A stretch of 7,230 bases of DNA. It comes from Spirosoma sp. Its GTDB lineage: Bacteria; Bacteroidota; Bacteroidia; Cytophagales; Spirosomataceae. Within the stretch, counting starts at the first letter, position 1, and each line of letters opens with the position of its first letter. A model generated the notes under the pieces. That model was not told the origin of the DNA. It made no database searches and saw only the letters and a list, made by a program, of their open reading frames with translations. A program made the translations under genes and the position numbers. Positions 1 through 6,059 of the stretch are shown one piece after another. The stretch spans positions 1 to 7,230 of the forward strand of contig JANXVQ010000233.1 in the NCBI GenBank assembly GCA_025351545.1, in the 5' to 3' direction.

Positions 1-270
1 GGCCAGACAACGGCGTTTAAGAAAGCGTATATCAAACCTGAAGTTGTCATTCTGGCCGAAAACCGGTCGGCGGGCGAGGCTCGATACATTCACGCACCCT
101 ATGGTCGGGGATTCTTTACGTTTTACGGCGGCCACGACCCCGAAGACTACCGGCACGAGATTGGGGAAGAACCCACCGACCTCAACCTTCATCCAAATTC
201 GGCCGGTTATCGCTTGATACTCAACAATATACTATTTCCAGCAGCCAAGAAAAAGAAACAAAAGACGTAA
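1..270 (+). CDS. C-terminal end of the conserved Bacteroidota protein annotated 'asparagine synthetase B' (partial)
   Basis: The frame is open from the first base to a TAA at 268-270, giving the last 89 residues; the start lies left of the window. The visible tail contains GQTTAFKK, a VVILAENRSAGEARYIH stretch, the motif TFYGGHDPEDYRH, then EEPTDLNLHPNSAGYRLILNN and a very basic end, PAAKKKKQKT. I recognise this as the end of a roughly 400-residue protein conserved in Bacteroidota, which databases commonly call asparagine synthetase B. That name looks doubtful: nothing in this tail resembles the PP-loop synthetase or Ntn-glutaminase domains of true AsnB, and the GGHDPEDY region suggests some other fold, perhaps glutaminase/ThuA-like. 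The family assignment rests on remembered sequence. Function is unknown, and the catalytic part, if any, is outside the window. Confidence 0.68.
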   Translation, partial: GQTTAFKKAYIKPEVVILAENRSAGEARYIHAPYGRGFFTFYGGHDPEDYRHEIGEEPTDLNLHPNSAGYRLILNNILFPAAKKKKQKT

Positions 271-362
271 GCCTGGCATGCATTTATCATTTTTAACCGC
301 TTACACAACTTTAACAACACCTTAACTCTGTTTCAATCAGGGTTTAATAATCAGGCAGTTAG

Positions 363-584
363 TTAGCAGAGAAATTCCATTTTTCGTTAACTACCATAGA
401 ACAGATTATTGAGTACAAAACCATCGAAGCCTTTAGGCAGTTGGCTACATCGCCCAATACGAAGGTTATTATTACAGATGGAAAAACGCCAATGCTTATC
501 TCACCAAATGTCAATAGAAGTAACCTGATTATGTCAATTCAAGAACCATTCAGACACTACTTCATCCCGACTTTTGCTCTCTAA
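363..584 (+). pseudogene. Orphan C-terminal fragment of an SPFH/prohibitin-type protein
   Basis: Between the stop at 360-362 and the TAA at 582-584 one plus-strand frame reads LTTIEQIIEYKTIEAFRQLA, then TSPNTKVIITDGKTPMLIS (about positions 387-506), then unrelated-looking residues. The pattern of an amphipathic helix followed by 'SPN-KVIITDG-TP' is what I associate with the extreme C-terminus of SPFH (band 7/prohibitin) membrane proteins of Bacteroidota, which are normally around 300 residues. No ATG, GTG or TTG precedes the conserved stretch, and the other two forward frames upstream (from 271) hit stops without SPFH-like sequence. It therefore looks like a decayed or rearranged gene tail, not a working gene. 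Its last 51 bases overlap the 3' end of the opposing nuclease gene. The family call is by recognition only; a chance open frame is possible but unlikely given how protein-like the motif is. Confidence 0.5.
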
Positions 585-1610
585 TTTCCGCTCCAGATCA
601 TCGGGGATCTTAGGAAAAAAGTCGATGCCTGTCAATTGCTCAATCCGGTCGATTGGCACCACAAATTCTCTCAATGAATTGCTTGACGGTTCATTGTCCA
701 ATAAAAAACCAATCATCCGAATATTGGGCTTGTTGCAGTACAGAATGATCTTATAAAATTTTTCGGGTACGCTTATTTCATTGGCCTTTCCAATCGTTGG
801 CAAGCCGGGTTTTAAAACGGGGCCAGTCACAACATAAACGCCTTTGTCACGTATGGCCCAGGTTCGGACCAATCCTTCAAGCTCTTTCCAGATACCCCGA
901 TTAAACTGGGGTGCCTGGGGCGTAATGTTGCTCATAAAGAATGTTTCGCGCATAATCCGCTGCGAAAATTTGAAATCGCCGGCCGGGGCCAGATGGCCTC
1001 GATCATAGCCCGAACGGGTATAATCGGATGGGAGAGCCGTGCCGTTCGCAACAGTTGGATCGGGTTTAAACTGCTCGTATTTTCGGTCGGCATCACCCGT
1101 TGTTTCGTAGTCTAGTAACGGATAGGCTACCCAATCGGCATCTTTATATTGGTCCCGATAACGAAGTGTGTAGCCTTCGTGCTGAATAATATTGTCGCCG
1201 GATTTGACTAATGGCAGTATGAAATCAACTTCTTTTTCAAAGTCGAATCGCACATTACCCGACGTTGCCGTTGATGGCTTATTCTCCTTATTATCAGTGG
1301 CTTCGCTTTCGTCTGACTTATCAGACCGTGATGATTTTTCCCCACGTCGGTCATCTGTTGCTACATCGGGCGATTCGTTGGGTTCTGGGGCTTTATAAGG
1401 ATTATTTTCTCCGGTTTCAGACCGGGAGTGACGCAGCCCGATCAATTGCCGGAAGTCGTTCCAAAAAGCCACAACGGGTTTAGTCCGACCCCCATAGTGC
1501 AGAAAGAGTCCGATTAAGAAAAATATAAACAGTAATACAAGCGTATTCCCGCGTAGCCGGAAGCCGCGACGAGCATACTTTTTGGTTGAAAAACGAGGTT
1601 TAAAAAACAT
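534..1610 (-). CDS. Membrane-anchored DNA/RNA non-specific endonuclease (NUC1 / Serratia nuclease family)
   Basis: A 358-residue protein predicted to cleave DNA and RNA without sequence preference. The order is: basic N-terminus (residues 1-21, many Arg/Lys), one hydrophobic segment (about 22-39, NTLVLLFIFFLIGLFLHY), a hydrophilic Ser/Asp/Glu/Lys-rich linker (about 64-115), then the nuclease domain (about 127-345). The family signature SGYDRGHLAPAGDF is present, with the DRGH histidine (general base) at about 206. Downstream are NITPQ and QFNRGIWKELE, whose Asn (about 237) is the usual metal ligand. The positive-inside rule places the catalytic domain in the periplasm or outside. I chose the ATG at 1608-1610, not the more upstream one at 1707-1709, because the extra 33 residues look non-coding and would run almost to the divergent gene. 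A -7-like TAACTTTA lies six bases ahead of the chosen start. Role could be nucleotide scavenging or DNA degradation; the substrate is inferred from the family. Confidence 0.9.
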   Translation of the reverse strand: MFFKPRFSTKKYARRGFRLRGNTLVLLFIFFLIGLFLHYGGRTKPVVAFWNDFRQLIGLRHSRSETGENNPYKAPEPNESPDVATDDRRGEKSSRSDKSDESEATDNKENKPSTATSGNVRFDFEKEVDFILPLVKSGDNIIQHEGYTLRYRDQYKDADWVAYPLLDYETTGDADRKYEQFKPDPTVANGTALPSDYTRSGYDRGHLAPAGDFKFSQRIMRETFFMSNITPQAPQFNRGIWKELEGLVRTWAIRDKGVYVVTGPVLKPGLPTIGKANEISVPEKFYKIILYCNKPNIRMIGFLLDNEPSSNSLREFVVPIDRIEQLTGIDFFPKIPDDLERKLESKSRDEVVSEWFLN

Positions 1611-1615
1611 AGAAG

Positions 1616-1623
1616 TAAAGTTA
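1616..1623 (-). promoter_or_regulatory. Possible -7 element for the nuclease gene
   Basis: On the minus strand TAACTTTA matches the Bacteroidota -7 consensus TAnnTTTG at seven of eight positions and ends six bases before the ATG at 1610. That spacing would give a nearly leaderless transcript. I see no convincing TTG -33 element 17-23 bases further upstream, so this is a weak call. It sits in the 111-base divergent region shared with the oxidoreductase gene. Confidence 0.25.
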
Positions 1624-1721
1624 CAAACGGTTTTTGGTTTTGGGTTTATAGTTCTGGTCACTTCATGGCATTCCTGGCTGTAAACCATGAACCGTAAACG
1701 AAAAACCACTGTTAAAAACCC

Positions 1722-2948
1722 ATGTCATCGTTAACTATTATTGTCATTGGTGGAGGAGCGGCCGGTTTTTTCGGAGCCATTACAGCCGCCGAAACATTTC
1801 CGGAAGCAACCGTCACCATCATTGAGAAAACCCGCACAGTACTCAACAAAGTTCGTATTTCGGGTGGAGGTCGCTGCAATGTTACCCACGCCTGCTTCGA
1901 CAATCGAACGTTACTAAAACACTATCCGCGTGGCGAAAAACCTTTACGTTCACTACTGAATCAGTTCGATGCAACAGCCACTGTTGCCTGGTTCGAGAAG
2001 CGGGGTGTACCGCTTAAAACCGAAGCCGACGGGCGGATGTTTCCAGCCACTAACACCTCCGACACAATTGTTGATTGCCTGCTCACTACTGCCCGCCGGT
2101 TAGGTATTCAGGTTCGGACCAGTTGCGGTGTCAGTTCGTTAACCCGCCATGAACAGGGGCGCTGGCAACTTCAGTTGCTAAGCGACGAAGTCATTACTGC
2201 CGACCGTGTTTTGATCGCTACGGGGGGTTATCCGAAAGCAGATGGATATGGTTGGTGGCCTGAGCAAACCGAGTCGCTGTTGTCGCCAGTGCCATCGCTT
2301 TTTACGTTCAACGTTCCCAATAATCCATTGCTGCCCTTGGCAGGCGTGTCGGTAACGGATGCAAAAGTATCTATTGCTGGCACCAGGCAGGAGCAACGAG
2401 GACCATTGCTGGTAACGCATTGGGGCTTTAGTGGTCCCGTTGTGCTGAGATTATCGGCTTGGGCAGCCCGCGAACTAGCCGATATTAATTATCGGTTCAC
2501 GCTCCGTATAAACTGGGCACCTGCTCTCAATGACAACGAGTTACGAAACTCTTTGCAGGATTTCCGGCAACAGAATGGCCGCAAACAGGTAGTTTCTCAA
2601 AATCCATTTGGCATACCCTCCCGACTCTGGCAGGCGTTTGCTTCTGAAGCCGACATTTCAGATACGCAACGCTGGGCCGACCTACCCGCTAAACCCCTTA
2701 ACCGGCTCGCCGAGAAGCTCACCAATAGCCAGTTTCAGGTTGTTGGAAAGAGTACGTTTAAAGATGAATTTGTGACCTGTGGGGGAGTGTCTTTCGATAG
2801 TTTAAATCTGCAAACGCTCGAAAGTAAAGCACAGTCAGGCTTGTTTTTTGCCGGTGAGGTGCTGGATGTAGACGGTATTACGGGTGGCTTTAACTTCCAG
2901 AGCGCCTGGACAACAGGGTATGTAGCCGGATTAAATATTGGCCGTTAA
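1722..2948 (+). CDS. FAD-dependent oxidoreductase, HI0933/YhiN (BaiN/RdsA-like) family
   Basis: A 408-residue flavoprotein of the HI0933-like family (COG2081), the usual family length. It starts with a Rossmann dinucleotide-binding motif, VIGGGAAGFFGA (residues 8-19), which binds the ADP part of FAD. The family hallmark SGGGRCNVTH follows at 47-56, then ADGRMFPATN (102-111) and LIATGGYPK (164-172). Near the C-terminus are DEFVTCGGV (348-356) and LFFAGEVLDVDGITGGFNFQ, the second FAD-contact region. No transmembrane segment or signal peptide is visible, so it is probably cytoplasmic. The physiological substrate of this family is poorly defined: database names such as 'aminoacetone oxidase' or 'BaiN' come from individual members and should not be transferred. 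Its TAA shares bases with the stop of the convergent ribF, leaving no room for an intergenic terminator. Confidence 0.93.
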   Translation: MSSLTIIVIGGGAAGFFGAITAAETFPEATVTIIEKTRTVLNKVRISGGGRCNVTHACFDNRTLLKHYPRGEKPLRSLLNQFDATATVAWFEKRGVPLKTEADGRMFPATNTSDTIVDCLLTTARRLGIQVRTSCGVSSLTRHEQGRWQLQLLSDEVITADRVLIATGGYPKADGYGWWPEQTESLLSPVPSLFTFNVPNNPLLPLAGVSVTDAKVSIAGTRQEQRGPLLVTHWGFSGPVVLRLSAWAARELADINYRFTLRINWAPALNDNELRNSLQDFRQQNGRKQVVSQNPFGIPSRLWQAFASEADISDTQRWADLPAKPLNRLAEKLTNSQFQVVGKSTFKDEFVTCGGVSFDSLNLQTLESKAQSGLFFAGEVLDVDGITGGFNFQSAWTTGYVAGLNIGR

Positions 2949-3877
2949 TTATTTTTCAGCACTGCCCTCGCCGTTTCTTCATCACGTTTTAATTGCGCAA
3001 CTAAAGCGGGCAATCCCTCAAATTTTTGCTCCGGCCGCAGAAATTCCTTGAATTTCAAGGTCATATGTTCCCCATAAATATCCTTGTCGAAGTCAAAGAT
3101 ATAGGTCTCAATAGTTTGATTCGTCCCGGCAACGGTAGGCCGGAAACCGATATTGAGCATGCCGCCCAGCGTTTGCCCGGCGTATTCCACCTCAACGGCA
3201 TAAACGCCGTTAGCAGGAATGAGTTTAGCGGGATCGTCAACCTGCATATTAGCCGTTGGAAAGCCAATTGTACGGCCGAGTTGACGCCCTTTCACAATGG
3301 TCCCCATCAGGGTATAGGGCCGTCCCAGAAAACGATTTGCCGTGTGAATATTACCTTTATTAAGAGCAGCCCGAATTTTCGATGAACTAACCCCTACCGC
3401 TTCTATGTCCTGCCGGGGAATTTCTTCGACCTCAAATCCATACTCACTCTGGTGCGCCTTGATGTAGTCGAAACCGCCTTCGCGATCACGACCGAAACGG
3501 TGGTCGTACCCAATAACCAGTTTTCTGGTGCCGATCTTATCAATCAAAATCTGACGGATATACTCTTCCGATGTTAATTCTGAAAACGAACGAGTAAACG
3601 GAATAACAACCAGATGCTCGACACCCGCCTGATCAAGGAGTTCGATTTTTTCATCCAGCGTTGTCAGCAACTTTAGGTTTTGACTATCGTTCGAGACGAC
3701 CGTACGCGGGTGCGGCCAGTAGGTAATCAGGACAGATTCGCCCCCGCTTGTCTGCGCTATTTCCGTCAGACGGGATAAAATGGTTTGGTGCCCACGATGA
3801 ACGCCATCGAACGTACCACTCGTTACAATGGCATTCGGTAAGGGCTGAATATCGTCGAGACCTCTATAAATAATCAT
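2945..3877 (-). CDS. ribF: Bifunctional riboflavin kinase / FAD synthetase RibF
   Basis: A 310-residue cytoplasmic enzyme that phosphorylates riboflavin to FMN and then adenylates FMN to FAD. The N-terminal FAD synthetase (nucleotidyltransferase) half has GTFDGVHRGHQ (21-31, the HIGH-like ATP site), GYDHRFGRDREG (123-134) and VSSSKIR (163-169, matching the family's ISST-IR motif). The C-terminal riboflavin kinase half has GRTIGFPTAN (201-210, nucleotide and metal binding), LNIGFRPTV (241-249) and ETYIFDFDKDIYG (257-269). Length and motif order are those of a normal complete RibF. The start ATG overlaps the truB stop as ATGA (3874-3877), implying translational coupling; ribF is the last gene of the minus-strand cluster. 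Its stop codon overlaps that of the convergent flavoprotein gene, itself a likely FAD user, though that pairing is probably coincidental. Confidence 0.97.
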   Translation of the reverse strand: MIIYRGLDDIQPLPNAIVTSGTFDGVHRGHQTILSRLTEIAQTSGGESVLITYWPHPRTVVSNDSQNLKLLTTLDEKIELLDQAGVEHLVVIPFTRSFSELTSEEYIRQILIDKIGTRKLVIGYDHRFGRDREGGFDYIKAHQSEYGFEVEEIPRQDIEAVGVSSSKIRAALNKGNIHTANRFLGRPYTLMGTIVKGRQLGRTIGFPTANMQVDDPAKLIPANGVYAVEVEYAGQTLGGMLNIGFRPTVAGTNQTIETYIFDFDKDIYGEHMTLKFKEFLRPEQKFEGLPALVAQLKRDEETARAVLKNN

Positions 3878-4596
3878 TCGTTCGTCAGTAGAGAATCAGG
3901 TAGCGAAGCACGATGGGTTATAATAAATTGCTCAATTGTGGCGGCATCTTCCACCCGAAAATTGCCGATGCGTGTTCTGCGCAGACTGCTCATGTACGCA
4001 CCGTTGTTGAGTAATAAGCCCAAATCGCGTACCAGACTGCGAATATAAGTGCCTTTTGAACACACGATACGAAAATCAATCTCCGGAAATCGTTCGACAC
4101 CAACCTCAAACAGTGAAACCGTAACCTGGCGAGCTTTGATCCCTCCGTCAACAAGATCGGCCGTTTCTCCCCGACGTGCCTTTTCATACAGCCGTTCGCC
4201 GTTAACACGAATGGCCGAATAAATGGGTGGCACTTGTAGAATATCACCCGTTAGCTGGCGAGCCGCTTCCTGTATTTGTTCAGGTGTAATACCAGTCGTA
4301 TCAAACTCAGCGTCAATAGCCGTTTCGAGATCAACGGAGGGTGTCGTTTTGCCCAGAACGAGCGTACCGGTATATTCTTTTTCCTGCGCTTGATATTGAT
4401 CTATTTGCTTGGTCATCTTGCCCGTACACAAAATGAGCAGGCCCGTTGCAAGCGGGTCAAGCGTACCGGCATGACCAATTTTTTTGAACTTACAGGCGTA
4501 TTTTAGCTTGTTAGCCACGTCGAATGACGTCCAGGTGAGTGGTTTATCAATCAGGATAACCTGCCCTGGGTCGGGAGTGGGAGTTGTTTCGCTCAA
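3874..4596 (-). CDS. truB: tRNA pseudouridine(55) synthase TruB
   Basis: A 240-residue enzyme that isomerises uridine 55 in the T-loop of tRNAs to pseudouridine. Visible family features are GQVILIDKPLTWTSFDV (11-27), the catalytic motif GHAGTLDPLATG (41-52) with the nucleophilic Asp at 47, QVPPIYSAIRVNGERLYEKAR (121-141) and CSKGTYIRSLVRDLG (179-193). It ends just after the catalytic domain without a long PUA-type extension, like many short TruB forms. The start is a TTG at 4594-4596: there is no in-frame ATG ahead of the conserved N-terminus for more than 100 bases upstream, and the next internal Met (61) lies beyond the catalytic Asp. The gene begins 11 bases after the uppP stop and overlaps ribF by four bases, so the three are very probably co-transcribed. 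Confidence 0.96.
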   Translation of the reverse strand: MSETTPTPDPGQVILIDKPLTWTSFDVANKLKYACKFKKIGHAGTLDPLATGLLILCTGKMTKQIDQYQAQEKEYTGTLVLGKTTPSVDLETAIDAEFDTTGITPEQIQEAARQLTGDILQVPPIYSAIRVNGERLYEKARRGETADLVDGGIKARQVTVSLFEVGVERFPEIDFRIVCSKGTYIRSLVRDLGLLLNNGAYMSSLRRTRIGNFRVEDAATIEQFIITHRASLPDSLLTNE

Positions 4597-4607
4597 GGCT
4601 TGACCAA

Positions 4608-5453
4608 TTATAATACGTCTAGCTTTACGCCAGCCGCCACTAAGCCCAGTAATATCAGACCGAGTACAATTCGATAATAACCGAATACTTTGAAGCCATA
4701 CCGCGTCAGAAAACCGACGAAGCCACGGATGGCGAGTAATCCAACAACAAACGCAATAACATTACCGATGAGTAATATCTGATAATCTTCCGGTTGGAGA
4801 AGTTTGTACGTTTTAAGGAGTTTGTAACCCGAAGCAGCGGCCATCGTTGGCACAGCCAAGAAGAACGAAAATTCGGCGGCCTGGGTCCGGGTTAAGCCCT
4901 GAAACATACCGCCAATAATGGTTGCCGCCGACCGCGATACGCCGGGAATCATGGCAATACATTGAAAGAATCCAATGCGTAATGCATCCGGCACCGTTAC
5001 ATCGCCATCTTTAGGTTGTTGATTGGTGATGCGGTCAATAAACAGGAGCACAATACCACCCAATAAAAGTGTGATAGCGACAACAACCACATTTTCCAGC
5101 AACGAATCAATAAAATCATTCAAGAGAAAACCGATAACTGCGGCTGGCAGGAAAGCAATCAGGATTTTGCTGTAGAAATCCGCCATCGGCTGAAAGCGGG
5201 TTGGCAGTGATTTCAGGTAGCTTGGAACAACGAATGTACCCGTTCGGGTGTCGGTCAGGAAACGACGGTGATAGAGGACCAACACCGACAGTATACAGCC
5301 AAACTGTACATCGACAGTGTATAATTTAGTGAATTCATTCCCGGCAATGCCCACCAGTGAAGAGTAAATAATCATGTGGCCCGTCGAAGAAACCGGCAGA
5401 AATTCGGTCAATCCTTCGATGATAGCCAGCGCAATGGCATGAATTAAATCCAT
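4608..5453 (-). CDS. uppP: Undecaprenyl-diphosphatase UppP (BacA)
   Basis: A 281-residue polytopic inner-membrane phosphatase that converts undecaprenyl diphosphate to undecaprenyl phosphate, the lipid carrier for peptidoglycan and other envelope polymers; overproduction in other bacteria gives bacitracin resistance. Both catalytic signatures are intact: EGLTEFLPVSSTGH (13-26, with Glu13, Glu17 and His26) and IPGVSRSAATIIGG (169-182, with Arg174). Several hydrophobic segments are evident, for example around 97-114, 121-140 and the C-terminal stretches from 190 onward. The length is typical of the family. The ATG at 5451-5453 begins directly at the usual MDLIHAI-type N-terminus. The gene sits 11 bases upstream of truB, while 156 bases holding an inverted-repeat element separate it from the DUF3098 gene. 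Confidence 0.96.
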   Translation of the reverse strand: MDLIHAIALAIIEGLTEFLPVSSTGHMIIYSSLVGIAGNEFTKLYTVDVQFGCILSVLVLYHRRFLTDTRTGTFVVPSYLKSLPTRFQPMADFYSKILIAFLPAAVIGFLLNDFIDSLLENVVVVAITLLLGGIVLLFIDRITNQQPKDGDVTVPDALRIGFFQCIAMIPGVSRSAATIIGGMFQGLTRTQAAEFSFFLAVPTMAAASGYKLLKTYKLLQPEDYQILLIGNVIAFVVGLLAIRGFVGFLTRYGFKVFGYYRIVLGLILLGLVAAGVKLDVL

Positions 5454-5461
5454 TTAAATAG

Positions 5462-5595
5462 TATACAGTTGTAAAGAGGTCTGCCACCGGGCAGTTACGA
5501 AGTTGTAAAGGTACTTATCAAAACCTTTATAACCGCAACGGTCTGCCGTAGCGACGGTTCGACATCGCTACGGCAGACCGTCTTACAACTCTATA
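5462..5595. repeat. 134-bp inverted-repeat element with imperfect 24-bp ends (MITE/REP-like)
   Basis: The left end (5462-5485) is TATA, c, AGTTGTAA, aga, GGTCTGCC. The right end (5572-5595) read in reverse complement is TATA, g, AGTTGTAA, gac, GGTCTGCC, so 20 of 24 positions match. The 10-mer agttgtaaag also occurs directly repeated at 5467-5476 and 5501-5510. Inside are a small hairpin, CTGCC-accg-GGCAG (5481-5494), and a large perfect hairpin (5538-5581) that reuses GGTCTGCC. No protein is encoded. The structure fills nearly all of the DUF3098-uppP gap. It could be a small non-autonomous mobile element, an REP-type palindrome, or a structured leader; the outer TATA may belong to the repeat or be a target duplication. 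Confidence 0.5.
5538..5581. repeat. Perfect 17-bp stem hairpin with 10-base loop
   Basis: The arm ACGGTCTGCCGTAGCGA (5538-5554) is exactly reverse-complementary to TCGCTACGGCAGACCGT (5565-5581), with the loop cggttcgaca between. The stem is GC-rich and would be very stable in RNA from either strand. Neither side is followed by a T-run, so it does not look like a simple intrinsic terminator. On the minus strand it lies between the DUF3098 stop and the uppP start, where it could stabilise mRNA ends or attenuate read-through. Confidence 0.8.
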
Positions 5596-5609
5596 ACTTT
5601 ACTGCTCCA

Positions 5610-5954
5610 TTATGCCTTTGGCCGGGCGAGGATGGCAAAAAATTCAAGAACAAAACCTCCCATTACAACGATGGGACCGAGCGTCAGGCCCAGAAAGCCA
5701 AAGCCAAATTCCTCTTTGTCGAGACTCATGATAAAGAATCCAGCCAGAATAATACCGATACCCGCCAGCATCAACGTGTAATTTTGTCGGCCAAAGGGTA
5801 ATGCAGCCGATGCAGCTGTATCCCGGCGAATAGGTTCTGTAATTGATGACCGGGTCGAAACAGGTTTTGGTTGTACCGCCGTCGTAGCTACTATTTTTTT
5901 AGCTGGTTCATCGCGAGTCAATATTGGCGCACCAGCTTGTTTATCCTTTGCCAT
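5610..5954 (-). CDS. DUF3098 family small membrane protein
   Basis: A 114-residue protein of unknown function. The C-terminal half matches the Bacteroidota DUF3098 pattern: LPFGRQNYTLMLAGIGIILAG (52-72) leading into a first transmembrane helix (about 58-77), a short FIMSLDKEEFGFGFLG connector, then a second helix (about 87-108) ending in FFAILARPKA. The N-terminal 50 residues are hydrophilic, rich in Ala, Thr, Pro and Lys/Arg, probably disordered and cytoplasmic, and longer than I expect for the family. DUF3098 genes commonly sit between ftsX and uppP in Bacteroidota, as here, so a link with cell division or envelope synthesis is a reasonable inference from context, but no activity is known. 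It starts 105 bases after the ftsX stop. Confidence 0.85.
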   Translation of the reverse strand: MAKDKQAGAPILTRDEPAKKIVATTAVQPKPVSTRSSITEPIRRDTAASAALPFGRQNYTLMLAGIGIILAGFFIMSLDKEEFGFGFLGLTLGPIVVMGGFVLEFFAILARPKA

Positions 5955-6059
5955 GTTCGTTCGTCAGTTATGCTTTTTGTGTAACTTTAAAATCAACTTG
6001 TGGTTTCTATTTGATTCGGTCACTAATGTAATAAACCTGAATCAATGACTAAATCACAA

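Noticed and set aside
1192..1483. Two overlapping plus-strand open frames rich in Ser
   Set aside because: They mirror the low-complexity linker of the nuclease gene on the other strand, which easily yields long open frames by composition.
1649..1656. TAGTTCTG as a plus-strand -7 element for the flavoprotein gene
   Set aside because: It matches TAnnTTTG at seven of eight positions but the nearest TTTG is only 12 bases upstream and the start codon is far downstream; too weak to list.
1611..1709. Upstream extension of the nuclease by 33 residues, starting at the ATG at 1707-1709
   Set aside because: The added residues (many Thr, Pro, Lys, Cys with no family resemblance) look non-coding, the helix-plus-basic N-terminus is already complete from 1610, and the extension would consume nearly all of the divergent promoter region.
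3026..3385. Plus-strand open frame of 119 codons
   Set aside because: It is wholly antisense to ribF, whose motifs are intact through this stretch; no family resemblance.
5538..5581. Strong hairpin as an intrinsic terminator for DUF3098
   Set aside because: The stem is perfect but neither strand has a T-run after it, and the core is shared with the flanking repeat ends; it is better described as part of the repeat element, although an effect on transcription is not excluded.
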